Assembly (NCBI RefSeq): GCF_029688925.1
Contig: NZ_JARUKY010000002.1
Coordinates: 62,001 to 126,000, forward strand
DNA: 64,000 nucleotides
Direction: 5' to 3'
DNA from: Evansella sp. AB-P1
Lineage (GTDB): Bacteria > Bacillota > Bacilli > Bacillales > Salisediminibacteriaceae
Shown here: piece by piece, positions 7,485 to 15,790 of the stretch
Position numbering within the stretch: the stretch's first letter is position 1
Layout: every line of letters begins with the position of its first letter
Position numbers and translations under genes: made by a program
The notes under the pieces: model-generated
What the model saw: only the letters and a program-made list of their open reading frames with translations
What the model was told of the DNA's origin: nothing
Database searches by the model: none

Positions 7485-9502
7485 AAAAGCAAGTAGGTAA
7501 ACGATTGTATCAGTATGCATTGCAATTTAAAGGTTCAATTCTGTTAGCATTATTTCTTCTTATGATTGCAGTGGCTGCAGAATTAACTGGCCCTTTTATA
7601 GCAAAAACAATGATCGATAATCACATTCTTGGTATAGAACGCCCTTGGGTAGAGGTAGAAGAAGATGGTGAAGTTATTTTTTCAGACAGGGAGTTTATTC
7701 GATCGGATCGTTTTGATGGAGATGTTGACACACACCATGTGGTGCAGGTTTATCAACAAGGTTTAAACTATTATTTTATAGATGAACAGGTTCCAAACGG
7801 TGGTAATCGAAGAGTAGAAAATGAAACACTAATTATTGAACGTGGAGAAAGGATGGAAACTTATTCTGTAACTTCACTATCGAATACAGAGGTCTTTCAA
7901 TTTTTTCAACCAGAGATTCGATATCTTATCTTTTTAATGGGAGGCTATTTATTGTTAATTGTCGTCGCGGCCATATTGCACTATCACCAGCGATACCTCC
8001 TACAAACCTCTGCAAATCGAATTATTAAACAAATGCGTGAGGATGTATTTGGTAAAATACATCAATTGCCAATCCAATACTTTGATCATCTTCCAGCAGG
8101 TAAGATCGTTTCTCATATTACAAACGATACAGAGGCCATTCGGGAGCTTTATGTTCGGGTATTAGCTACTTTCTTTACAAGTATCATCTATATGACAGGG
8201 ATTTTTATAGCTTTGTTTTTACTAGATTCCCGTTTAGCAACAGTTACGTTGTTGTTGATTCCGATATTAATCGTATGGATGATTTTATACAGGAAATATG
8301 CAGGAAAATATAATCGAATGATACGAGAACGACTAAGTGATATTAATGGAAAAATAAATGAAAGTATTCAAGGAATGCCAGTTATCCAAGCCTTTGGAAG
8401 AGAAAAGGAAGTTAGTACGGAGTTTGAAACATTAAACCAAGAGCATTATCGTAATAACCATAAGCTGCTGTCTCTAAATTCCTTAACATCCTTCAATCTC
8501 GTTCATTTTTTTAGAAACCTAACTTTCGTTGCTTTCATTTGGTATTTTGGTGGAGGTGCTTTAGGGGTAGGGGCTATGTTTACTATGGGTGCTTTGTATG
8601 CCTTTGTTGACTATATTAATAGATTATTCGAACCTGTAAATGGTATCGTGAATCAGTTAGCGCATTTAGAGGAAGCGAGAATTGCTGGTGAACGTGTATT
8701 TTCTTTAATGGATGAAGGTGGTATACCTTTATCAAATGAAAAGGTAGAACGCTTTAAAGGTAATGTAAATTTTGAACAAGTATTTTTCGCATATGAAAAG
8801 GATGAATATGTCTTAAAAAATATTTCCTTTTCTGCTAAACAGGGGAATACTGTAGCTTTTGTAGGTCATACAGGTTCAGGAAAAAGCTCTATTATGAATA
8901 TCCTTTTCCGTTTTTATGATCATCAAAAAGGTAAAATTACGATTGATGGCACCGATATTCATACTATAACAAAGCAAGCCCTTCGGGAGCATATGGCTAT
9001 CGTGTTGCAGGATCCATTTTTGTTCACGGGAACAATCGCTTCAAATGTAAGCATGTCTGATCCTTCAATTACGAAGGAAGAAATCATTGCTGCTTTAGAA
9101 AAAGTTGGAGCAGGTAGCATGATCCGAAACCTTCCAAATGGTATTGATGAAGAAGTTAAAGAAAAGGGTAGCACCTTATCGTCTGGACAAAGACAGCTCA
9201 TTTCCTTTGCACGAGCCCTTGTCTTTAATCCTCCTATATTAATTCTCGATGAAGCAACAGCGAATATTGATACAGAAACGGAGGAGCTTATTCAACAAGC
9301 TTTGGATGTCGTTAAGGAAGGAAGAACAACTTTTGTTATCGCACATCGATTGTCAACAATACGTCAAGCTGATCAAATTTTAGTTCTTGATCATGGAGAA
9401 ATAGTAGAAAGAGGGAACCATGAATCACTAATGGCTGAACGAGGGAAATACTATACAATGTATCAGCTTCAATCAGGAGATAAAAAAGCACCAGCTAGTT
9501 AA
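7481..9502 (+). CDS. bmrD: Multidrug ABC exporter subunit BmrD (YheH)
   Basis: Half-transporter of 673 aa, the same length as B. subtilis YheH. After the first membrane helix there is an insertion of about 100 polar residues (about 46-145) before the second helix; this corresponds to the extracellular domain known in BmrD. The C-terminal nucleotide-binding domain has Walker A GHTGSGKSS, Q-loop VLQDPFLF, signature LSSGQ and Walker B ILILDEATANID with the catalytic Glu, followed by the H-loop AHRLST. BmrD therefore supplies the working catalytic glutamate that BmrC lacks. A terminator follows at 9512-9545. Substrates known for the family are hydrophobic drugs and dyes; a native substrate is unknown. 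Confidence 0.95.
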   Translation: MKKQVGKRLYQYALQFKGSILLALFLLMIAVAAELTGPFIAKTMIDNHILGIERPWVEVEEDGEVIFSDREFIRSDRFDGDVDTHHVVQVYQQGLNYYFIDEQVPNGGNRRVENETLIIERGERMETYSVTSLSNTEVFQFFQPEIRYLIFLMGGYLLLIVVAAILHYHQRYLLQTSANRIIKQMREDVFGKIHQLPIQYFDHLPAGKIVSHITNDTEAIRELYVRVLATFFTSIIYMTGIFIALFLLDSRLATVTLLLIPILIVWMILYRKYAGKYNRMIRERLSDINGKINESIQGMPVIQAFGREKEVSTEFETLNQEHYRNNHKLLSLNSLTSFNLVHFFRNLTFVAFIWYFGGGALGVGAMFTMGALYAFVDYINRLFEPVNGIVNQLAHLEEARIAGERVFSLMDEGGIPLSNEKVERFKGNVNFEQVFFAYEKDEYVLKNISFSAKQGNTVAFVGHTGSGKSSIMNILFRFYDHQKGKITIDGTDIHTITKQALREHMAIVLQDPFLFTGTIASNVSMSDPSITKEEIIAALEKVGAGSMIRNLPNGIDEEVKEKGSTLSSGQRQLISFARALVFNPPILILDEATANIDTETEELIQQALDVVKEGRTTFVIAHRLSTIRQADQILVLDHGEIVERGNHESLMAERGKYYTMYQLQSGDKKAPAS

Positions 9503-9511
9503 ATAAACATT

Positions 9512-9545
9512 GAAGTGGGACTAATGGTCTCACTTCTTTTTTTTG
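9512..9545 (+). terminator. Terminator of the bmrCD operon
   Basis: Hairpin GAAGTGGGAC / GGTCTCACTTC with a 4-nt TAAT loop, followed by eight T. Confidence 0.85.
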
Positions 9546-9732
9546 GAAAATTATAAGCGTCATCCCATTACTTTAGTTCATGTCTTACGTTTATTAGTAG
9601 AAAGAACTTTATATAGAACGAAGAAATTGTAGAAAAAGGCTAGAAAAGTAAGAAAAAACGAGTAAATACGATATAAAGAACGATTATATTCTCTATACAG
9701 AATATAATCATAGATTTTGCCTTTTCCCCTTC

Positions 9733-9776
9733 TTGATAATTCGTAATATAATACGAATAAGTTCTTTATAAAGAAC
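9733..9776 (+). promoter_or_regulatory. Candidate promoter/operator of the exopolysaccharide operon
   Basis: An inverted repeat ATTCGTA (9739-9745) / TACGAAT (9752-9758) has TATAAT (9747-9752) in its centre, which could be a -10 element covered by a repressor; the -35 is poor. A perfect 16-bp palindrome GTTCTTTATAAAGAAC follows at 9761-9776. The rest of the 350-bp gap 9503-9851 is AT-rich without a convincing gene. Confidence 0.35.
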
Positions 9777-9851
9777 ATAGATGAAGGGATTTCCCTTAAC
9801 TGATTGTTATTTATTGAGAACGTTATTGGTAATTTTGTGGAGGGGAGCTAC

Positions 9852-10784
9852 ATGAATAGAGAATCAAAAGTATTTTCAACGATACTCGCTTTTATTGTTC
9901 CAGCAGTTATTGGTGTGTTGTACTTTATTGAAAGTAATTTACATCTTGATGAATTATCACAAATAACAATTTTTCAAAATAGATCTGAAATGATAAGTGA
10001 AGATATATCTCTACGCAAGGCAGTACTTGATAGAAAACTAGAGTCAATAAATTACGAAAGAGATAGTGATGACATTCATTATGTTCACCCTGTAAAGAAA
10101 GAGGGATGGGAATTAATTTGGCAAGATGAGTTTGAATTTAAAGAATTGAATAAAGACAAATGGAATGTAGAAAATTGGGCAGCAGAAAAAAATAATGAAT
10201 TACAGTTTTATACACCGAATAATGTGGTGGTTGAAGATGGAATTTTAAATCTATTAAGCAAAAGAGAAAGTTACAATGGGAGAGAATATACATCTGGTGC
10301 TATACACTCGAAGGATAAGTTTAGCTTTCGATATGGAAAAGTGGAGATGAGAGCTAAATTGCCAAGTGGCCAAGGTATCTTTCCAGCATTTTGGATGATG
10401 CCAAATGTTGATGAAACGTGGCTACCTGAGATCGATATTATGGAGATGTTAGGTCATAAACCAGATGAAATATGGATGGTGCTGCATTGGTTGAATGACC
10501 AAGGGGAGCTTACTACTATTTCAAAAATGCACAAAGGAAACGATTATTCGAAGGATTTTCATACGTACAGTGTGGAATGGTCCCCTACTAAAATTTCATG
10601 GTTTATTGATGATGTGGAGAAATTTAGTACAGATGCATTTATTCCACATGTTGATATGTACTTATATTTAAACACGGCAGTAGGAGGAAATTGGCCTGGT
10701 AGTCCTGATGAAACAACCATATTCCCTCAAATCTATGAAGTTGATTATGTACGAGTCTATCAAGAGGAGAGGGGGAATGAATAA
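9852..10784 (+). CDS. Glycoside hydrolase family 16 protein, membrane-anchored or secreted
   Basis: A 310-aa protein. The start at 9852 is preferred (GGAGGGGAGCTAC before it) over an upstream in-frame codon with no ribosome site. Residues 8-27 are hydrophobic (FSTILAFIVPAVIGVLYFIE), a signal peptide or anchor, followed by about 60 residues of linker. The GH16 fold runs from WELIWQDEFEF to the end (YEVDYVRVYQ). The catalytic motif EIDIME is at residues 193-198, with Glu193 as nucleophile and Glu198 as acid/base. GH16 enzymes cut beta-1,3 or mixed beta-glucans, agar or carrageenan; the exact substrate is not visible. The gene is first in an operon with a GT2 synthase (1-bp overlap) and a polysaccharide deacetylase, so it probably trims or releases the polymer made by its neighbours. 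Confidence 0.9.
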   Translation: MNRESKVFSTILAFIVPAVIGVLYFIESNLHLDELSQITIFQNRSEMISEDISLRKAVLDRKLESINYERDSDDIHYVHPVKKEGWELIWQDEFEFKELNKDKWNVENWAAEKNNELQFYTPNNVVVEDGILNLLSKRESYNGREYTSGAIHSKDKFSFRYGKVEMRAKLPSGQGIFPAFWMMPNVDETWLPEIDIMEMLGHKPDEIWMVLHWLNDQGELTTISKMHKGNDYSKDFHTYSVEWSPTKISWFIDDVEKFSTDAFIPHVDMYLYLNTAVGGNWPGSPDETTIFPQIYEVDYVRVYQEERGNE

Positions 10785-12178
10785 TGTTTCTTAAAATTAC
10801 ATTAGTATTGTTTTTCATTTATATGTTATTTCAGTTAATTTATATTTTTGTTCCATTATTTGCAGTTAAAAGCAAAAATAGGTTTAGTAAATTAGAGAAG
10901 GAAAAAGGAATTTCAATTTTAATTCCTGCTTACAATGAAGAAAAAGTAATTCTAAATTGTCTACAAGGAATTGTTAATCTAAAATACAAAAACTATGAAG
11001 CTATTTTTATCAATGATGGTTCTTCTGATCAAACCTTAAATATTCTAAAGGAGCATTTGCAACTAGAACCAACATTCCAAAGGTTACCTGCAATTAAAAT
11101 TCCACATGAAGCTATCATTGAAGTATATCAATCAAAGCTATACCCTAAAATTCTCGTTATAGATAAAGAAAATGGAGGAAAAGCAGACGCCTTAAATGCA
11201 GGTATTGAATATTTGAAAAAGGAGATTGTCATTACACTTGATGCAGATAGCATATTAGAACCCCATTCTCTACAAGCTATGAACAAAGCATTTGAGGATG
11301 AAAAAGTTATTGCTGCAGGAGGAATGGTGCAAATTGGGCAAGGCTTTCATGGAAACTTTCTAAGGCCTAAGCCAACTTTTCTAACTTCTGGAATCATTCG
11401 TTATCAAATCATTCAATATTTAACAGCCTTTTATTTGCATAAATTTACACTGATGAAGATGAGTTCCATAACTGTTATTGCTGGAGCATTTGGAGCATTC
11501 AGGAAAAATATATTATTTGAAATTGATGGCTTTAGAAAAACTGTCGGTGAGGACATGGATATTACATTAAGAATCCAACGATTAGTAAAAACGAAATACA
11601 AAGATTGTAAACTGATATTTAATCCACAAGCAACATGTTATACAGAATGTCCAGAAACTTACAAAGCATTATTTAACCAACGAATTAGATGGCAAAAAGC
11701 ATTTATGGATTGTGTGATCACTTATAGAACTTCATTTTTTAACAGATTTGGCTTTAGATTATCCATTTTCTTTCTTATCGAAGCATTTCTATTAGGGACA
11801 TTAAGTGCTTTCCCAATCATTTTTATACCTATTATCTTAATTTTTAACCTTGAGCATTACATGATTGCACTTGGGCTATTAACTGTCACTTTCTTTCTTG
11901 GAAACTATCAAAGCTTTTCTACGTTAGTTGTAAGTAGACGATTTGGATTACGTTATCATAGAAAAGATTATCTGAAAATTGCAACATTTATACCTATAGA
12001 GATTATTACATATCGGTTATTAGGGCTAGCTTTTGTAATCTCTGGAACAATCATGTATTTTATCAACAAAGAAAAGTGGAATGTTGCAACGAGAATAGGG
12101 ACAAATAGTCAATCTTATGATGAAGGAGTACTTCTGTTAAATGAAAAGACCGTTTTTATGAACGAAAAAGTAGGTTGA
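10784..12178 (+). CDS. Family 2 glycosyltransferase, processive membrane synthase (IcaA/PgaC/BcsA-like)
   Basis: A 464-aa inner-membrane synthase. An N-terminal helix (1-23) is followed by the GT-A domain: SILIPAYNEE (about 44-53), NDGSSD, NGGKADALNAG, the metal-binding DAD (about 152), GED (about 256) and NQRIRW (about 298-303, the QxxRW motif of processive synthases). Three to four membrane helices make the C-terminal third (YRTSFFNRFGF..., FPIIFIPIILIF..., LGLAFVISG). Such enzymes polymerise UDP-sugars and push the chain across the membrane. The downstream polysaccharide deacetylase recalls the icaA/icaB and pga systems for poly-N-acetylglucosamine, while the upstream GH16 protein points toward a beta-glucan; the polymer is therefore undecided. 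Confidence 0.9.
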   Translation: MFLKITLVLFFIYMLFQLIYIFVPLFAVKSKNRFSKLEKEKGISILIPAYNEEKVILNCLQGIVNLKYKNYEAIFINDGSSDQTLNILKEHLQLEPTFQRLPAIKIPHEAIIEVYQSKLYPKILVIDKENGGKADALNAGIEYLKKEIVITLDADSILEPHSLQAMNKAFEDEKVIAAGGMVQIGQGFHGNFLRPKPTFLTSGIIRYQIIQYLTAFYLHKFTLMKMSSITVIAGAFGAFRKNILFEIDGFRKTVGEDMDITLRIQRLVKTKYKDCKLIFNPQATCYTECPETYKALFNQRIRWQKAFMDCVITYRTSFFNRFGFRLSIFFLIEAFLLGTLSAFPIIFIPIILIFNLEHYMIALGLLTVTFFLGNYQSFSTLVVSRRFGLRYHRKDYLKIATFIPIEIITYRLLGLAFVISGTIMYFINKEKWNVATRIGTNSQSYDEGVLLLNEKTVFMNEKVG

Positions 12179-12193
12179 TGGGAGATCGTTAAA

Positions 12194-13129
12194 ATGAAAA
12201 GAATCGTTTTTAATATGACCTTTGTTGTTTCGTTTTTACTCATATTCTCAATAATTGTAAAAGTATATTATGCTGATTTTGCTGAGGCATTGTCTCAAGA
12301 ACCACACTTTTATCCAAGAGACAAAAGCTTACCACTTCAGTCGTGTCAAGGATGGACAGATGTCGTCAGAGATTTTCAGGTTGATGATGGACAAGGAGCC
12401 GATGAAGTACCAGTGCTTATGTATCACCGAGTAATTGATGAAGAAGATCTTGCAGAAAACCATTTTGACGAAGAAAACAGATTACATTCTACGATTCTTT
12501 TAAAAGAAAGCTTTAACGACCAAATGGAATTACTGAGGGAACATAATTTCACTACATTAACATCAAAGGAGCTTAAGCTATTTTTGAAGGGAGAACTAGA
12601 GGTTCCGAAAAATAGTATTGTTCTAACTTTCGATGATGGATCTAAAGATAATTATGTAGAAACGTATCCTATATTAAAAGAAAATGGATTAACGGCCTTA
12701 AATTTTATTATTACTGGAGCTATTACAAGTAAAGATAGTAAATATGAGGCGAATGCCTATCAATATTTAAGTGAATCAGAAATAATTAATAGCTGTGATG
12801 TATTTGAATTCCAAAGTCATACGTATAATTACCACAAACGAACATTTAATTATGTTCCGTACCTAATTGCTAAATCAAAAGAAGATATAAAATACGACTT
12901 AGAAGCGAGTATTGTGAATTTAGACCAACGAAATCGTGCCTTTGCATATCCATATGGCGGATATAATGAAGAAACGATTGATGTATTGAAGGAGTTAGAG
13001 TTTGAGATGGCCTATACAGTAGTACCTGAAATAGCTCGTCCAGGAATACATCTGTATGAAATACCGCGAATTGAAATATTTCCAGAGGATTCACTGGAGG
13101 ATTTTAAGCGTAAAATTAGACTAAATTAA
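12194..13129 (+). CDS. Polysaccharide deacetylase, membrane-anchored (IcaB/PgaB-like NodB domain)
   Basis: A 311-aa protein with an N-terminal hydrophobic anchor (about 7-26) and a NodB-homology domain. VPVLMYHRVI marks the start, TFDDG (about residues 146-150) supplies the catalytic base and metal Asp, SHTYNYH is the HxxxH metal motif, and FAYPYGGYN and EIPRIEIFP complete the set. The VPVLMYH opening is shared with IcaB/PgaB-type enzymes that de-N-acetylate an exopolysaccharide outside the membrane. The gene lies 15 bp after the GT2 gene and ends the operon; an extended hairpin (13147-13212) follows. Substrate inferred from context only. Confidence 0.9.
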   Translation: MKRIVFNMTFVVSFLLIFSIIVKVYYADFAEALSQEPHFYPRDKSLPLQSCQGWTDVVRDFQVDDGQGADEVPVLMYHRVIDEEDLAENHFDEENRLHSTILLKESFNDQMELLREHNFTTLTSKELKLFLKGELEVPKNSIVLTFDDGSKDNYVETYPILKENGLTALNFIITGAITSKDSKYEANAYQYLSESEIINSCDVFEFQSHTYNYHKRTFNYVPYLIAKSKEDIKYDLEASIVNLDQRNRAFAYPYGGYNEETIDVLKELEFEMAYTVVPEIARPGIHLYEIPRIEIFPEDSLEDFKRKIRLN

Positions 13130-13146
13130 AGAGAGTCTGTCTTCAA

Positions 13147-13212
13147 AAACGATGAACGATTGGAAATGCTAACCTGGTAATTAAACTAGCACTTCCACAT
13201 CTGCTATCGTTT
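13147..13212. terminator. Nested inverted repeat between convergent genes
   Basis: Outer arms AAACGAT (13147-13153) / ATCGTTT (13206-13212) enclose inner arms GGAAATGCTA (13162-13171) / TAGCACTTCC (13187-13196). It separates the deacetylase gene from the convergent small gene at 13216-13434 and probably ends transcription from one or both sides, although U-runs are weak. Confidence 0.45.
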
Positions 13213-13215
13213 ATG

Positions 13216-13434
13216 TTATTCTCCACTACCAATATCCCCTAACCCACTATCATTGCTCTCTTCTTTTGTGGCATCTAAGTTAATAAATTCTTTTTTCTGT
13301 TCAGTAGAAGCATTTGGATCCTGCTTTAAGTCAAGAAACTTGATAAATCCATATGCTTCGTTTGGCCTTTCTTTTGTTCGTGTATTCAAAAAGGTTAGGA
13401 TAGATAGACCAACTAAAAAAGCTAAAATCTTAAT
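13216..13434 (-). CDS. Small membrane or exported protein with apparent ATT start codon
   Basis: Open frame of 72 codons on the minus strand. Residues 2-17 are hydrophobic (KILAFLVGLSILTFLN), followed by a polar tail (RTKERPNEAYGFIKFLDLKQ...) ending LGDIGSGE. A strong GAGGAGGG box ends 6 nt before an ATT codon, and the same frame has a TAA six codons upstream of the ATT with no ATG, GTG or TTG in between; the first usual start is a TTG at codon 15, inside the helix. The likely reading is therefore initiation at the rare codon ATT, as known for infC in some bacteria, or a sequencing error that hides the true start. Function unknown. Confidence 0.5.
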   Translation of the reverse strand: MKILAFLVGLSILTFLNTRTKERPNEAYGFIKFLDLKQDPNASTEQKKEFINLDATKEESNDSGLGDIGSGE

Positions 13435-13701
13435 CGTTCTCCCTCCTCGTTAATAAGTGTTATTACGTTATATTCGAATAATCAGCACGATATGAAATGT
13501 ATATTTTAATAGTAAAAAAATAATATTAGCTAAATGGCTTTTATTATGAAGTGGTATTAATCTATTCAGCAATGTTGCCTTTGATTGTATTCGCAATATG
13601 TAAATATTACAATACAAGTTTTCTTCACAATTAATTCCTGTATTTTTGTTAAAATATAAGTTATTAAGAGAAATATAGATTACTTGTGAGGAGATAATTG
13701 A

Positions 13702-14430
13702 ATGTTTCAATATATAGAGCAAATTAGTTACTTTTTTCGTGAACCCTTTATGAATGCAGCAAATAGTGTAGAATCTGTTCCAATTCTATTTGCATTATTA
13801 TTAGGTGTTGTAGGAGCATTGGCTCCATGTCAATTTTCTGGAAATATTAGTGCTATTACTCTTTATGGAACCAATTCACTGAAAAAGGGTGTTTCCTGGT
13901 CTGACACTATTTTTTATGTCCTTGGGAAAATTGTAGCCTTTTCTGGATTAGGACTTATTGTTTTTTTACTTGGACAAGAAATACAGCAACAATTACCGTA
14001 CTTATTTGAACCTATGAGAAAAATATTAGGTCCTTTACTTATTATTATTGGGGTATTTATGTTAGGTTTGTTTCAAATGCGGTGGAATTTTAATTTGTGG
14101 AAATCTACTTCAAAAGAAAACCGTCATGGTAAGTGGGGCGCATTTATGCTAGGGTTCAGCTTTTCTCTCGGTTTTTGCCCAACAATGTTTCTTTTATTTT
14201 TTATGTTATTAATGCCTATGACTCTTTCTACAGCGTATGGTGCAGTATTGCCACCGTTATTTGCTATAGGTACATCTGTCCCATTTCTTATTGTAATATT
14301 CATTATATGGTACCTCGGTCTTGGTGGTAAGGTGTTAAAAAAAGGCCGGAAAGTTGGTTTAATTGTTCAACGTGTTGCAGGGAGTTTTATGATTCTTATC
14401 GGAATTTTTGATATTCTAACGTTTTGGTAA
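13702..14430 (+). CDS. CcdA/DsbD-family transmembrane thiol-redox protein
   Basis: A 242-aa protein with six predicted membrane helices. Two Cys-Pro/Pro-Cys motifs, ALAPCQ in helix 1 (about residue 39) and GFCPTMF in helix 4 (about residue 160), are the pair that carries electrons from cytoplasmic thioredoxin across the membrane in CcdA and DsbD beta-domain proteins. The length fits CcdA (about 235 aa). It might serve cytochrome c maturation or another extracytoplasmic thiol reductant. The ATG has a GAGGAGATAA box. No thioredoxin-like partner is adjacent; the next gene is a PepSY-like membrane protein. Confidence 0.85.
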   Translation: MFQYIEQISYFFREPFMNAANSVESVPILFALLLGVVGALAPCQFSGNISAITLYGTNSLKKGVSWSDTIFYVLGKIVAFSGLGLIVFLLGQEIQQQLPYLFEPMRKILGPLLIIIGVFMLGLFQMRWNFNLWKSTSKENRHGKWGAFMLGFSFSLGFCPTMFLLFFMLLMPMTLSTAYGAVLPPLFAIGTSVPFLIVIFIIWYLGLGGKVLKKGRKVGLIVQRVAGSFMILIGIFDILTFW

Positions 14431-14458
14431 ATGTCAGTAAATTAATCTTGAAACCTCC

Positions 14459-14493
14459 TTCCTTTTTACAACGTATAAATAAAAAAGGAATAT
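14459..14493. terminator. Hairpin between the CcdA-like gene and the next gene
   Basis: Arms TTCCTTTTT / AAAAAGGAA with a 17-nt loop. It may be a weak bidirectional terminator or an mRNA end structure. Confidence 0.35.
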
Positions 14494-14516
14494 AAAGGTA
14501 GTGGAGGAAACCATAT

Positions 14517-14966
14517 ATGAATTACAAATTTTGGGGAATCTATTTATTAATTTTAAATATTTCAGGATTCGCAACATTGTTATATATAAATTATTCGGTG
14601 TATGGAAATATTATTGAATCAGGCTTTTTTGTTGTTATGTTTATTCCGCAACTAATCATGATACACAAAATTATTGTGAAGGAAAATAAACGAGCAATTA
14701 TGGGTAACAGTGGTGCATTTTTAGTTTTAATGTTCGCTTTTATGATAGCTATGCCTTCTGTGACATATGAAGAGGGGAAAGAAATTGTTGAAGAATACTA
14801 TGAAATAGAAACGATAGAGTTTCTCGAAACAGACTGGAAATATACGTATTATAACGATTCGCGTTTTTTACTAAACGGGAACTACTATTACACAATAAAG
14901 TTAAATGGAGTAGATAAGTATTTGATGGTAGACCCAATTGATGGAAAAGTCATTGAATTTAATTAG
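14517..14966 (+). CDS. Membrane protein with C-terminal PepSY-like stretch
   Basis: A 149-aa protein I cannot name. Three hydrophobic segments (about residues 7-27, 34-52 and 62-80) are followed by an acidic outer domain of about 65 residues. The end, YYYTIKLNGVDKYLMVDPIDGKVIEFN, has the look of a PepSY-type repeat (peptide-like beta hairpin plus DPxxGKV). A GGTAGTGGAGGAAACC box supports the ATG. An IS200/IS605 remnant begins just after the stop codon. Confidence 0.65.
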   Translation: MNYKFWGIYLLILNISGFATLLYINYSVYGNIIESGFFVVMFIPQLIMIHKIIVKENKRAIMGNSGAFLVLMFAFMIAMPSVTYEEGKEIVEEYYEIETIEFLETDWKYTYYNDSRFLLNGNYYYTIKLNGVDKYLMVDPIDGKVIEFN

Positions 14967-14986
14967 GATTAACACTTAAGAAAGCT

Positions 14987-15017
14987 GAACCTCCACACGA
15001 ATGAATTCGGTGGGTTC
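14987..15017 (-). repeat. Right-end hairpin of the IS200/IS605 remnant
   Basis: GAACCTCCAC (14987-14996) pairs with GTGGGTTC (15010-15017) around an AATTC-containing loop. Imperfect subterminal hairpins are the recognition sites of Y1 transposases; in TnpB elements this end also forms the 3' part of the guide RNA. Confidence 0.5.
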
Positions 15018-15060
15018 TAAGGTACTTAAAGGCACTTCCTCTAAAACTATGGTATCTGTT

Positions 15061-15471
15061 TTAGAGACTAATGCTGTTCCCTTTGACTTTGGTGTCTTTA
15101 TGGAATAAGTATTTTTCAAAAGTCCTCCAACTACGTGTCGCTATTTTTTGAGCTGTCAAACTATCTATGTTTTCCTTGAAGTAGTGTTGCATTGGCTTTA
15201 CAAAGGCATGAATAGAGTATTCGCTTAACTCATGCTTTTTTATTAACTCTCTCAGTGCCTGAGAACGTTCCTTAGATGCTTTCTGCTGTACCCAACACCT
15301 ATATTCCTTATCTTGCTTCATACGTCTATAACGCTTCATTAACCTTCCTAGACAGGCATTATACATGTTTCTAGCAATCTCTAATCGCTTGGATAATACA
15401 TCTTCTTGCCATTCCTCTGTTACGAGAGGGAGAGACAAAATATAGGATTGTTTAGCCAATGGTATCACCAC
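15061..15471 (-). pseudogene. tnpB: tnpB fragment (IS605 OrfB family, RNA-guided nuclease), N-terminal part only
   Basis: An open frame of 136 aa starting at GTG (AAGGTG box) that matches the N-terminal part of TnpB proteins: AKQSYILSLPLVTEEWQ, RLEIARNMYNACLGRLMKRY, FVKPMQHYFKENIDSLTAQKIATRSWRTFEKYLF. Full TnpB proteins are about 350-450 aa; the catalytic RuvC motifs and the zinc ribbon are absent. The frame ends about 75 bp from the right-end hairpin, so an internal deletion removed the middle of the gene. The fragment cannot cut DNA. Confidence 0.8.
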
Positions 15472-15476
15472 CTTAC

Positions 15477-15671
15477 TTACACATTTTTTTGGTTTTTAAT
15501 ATACTCCTGAACCGTTTTTTCAGAAATATGTCCTACCGTACAACTGAAATAACTCCTTGTCCATAAGCTCGGCAACCTACTTTTTAGGTGCGGGTGTTTT
15601 TCCCTAAGAATTCGACTACTACTACCTTTAAAGTCTTTATGAGTATATTCTGTAGCCATTAAATCCACCAC
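15477..15671 (-). pseudogene. tnpA: tnpA fragment (IS200-type Y1 transposase), C-terminal part only
   Basis: A frame of 64 aa that matches the end of IS200-type transposases: FKGSSSRILREKHPHLKS, LWTRSYFSCTVGHISEKTV and QEYIKNQK. The tyrosine in EYIKNQ corresponds to the catalytic Tyr, but the HUH motif that binds the metal lies in the missing N-terminal half. It lies 5 bp upstream of the tnpB fragment, the usual order of IS605 elements of the Bacillales. Confidence 0.75.
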
Positions 15672-15743
15672 CTCTCCACAACTAATTATACCATATCATA
15701 ATTATTTTGTTACACAATAAACTAATGAATAGCTAAAAAGAAT

Positions 15744-15790
15744 TGGCACAATTCATCCCCATCAATGAATGAAGGGGCTTTCTTGTGCCA
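15744..15790. repeat. Left-end hairpin structure of the IS200/IS605 remnant
   Basis: Outer arms TGGCACAA (15744-15751) / TTGTGCCA (15783-15790) and inner arms CCCCATCA / TGAAGGGG around 15757-15776. It lies on the upstream side of tnpA. It could also act as a terminator. Confidence 0.45.

Noticed and set aside
9578-9778. 66-aa minus-strand frame upstream of the GH16 gene
   Set aside because: Low-complexity AT-rich sequence, no ribosome site, and it covers the likely promoter and palindromes.
13253-13453. Plus-strand frame over the small gene at 13216-13434
   Set aside because: The minus strand has a strong RBS and a sensible membrane-protein frame; the plus frame has neither.
13468-13722. 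84-aa minus-strand frame before the CcdA-like gene
   Set aside because: AT-rich, overlaps the CcdA-like start and has no ribosome site.
15061-15671. A working TnpB/guide-RNA system
   Set aside because: tnpB lacks its RuvC and zinc-ribbon parts and tnpA lacks its HUH motif, so only remnants are present.
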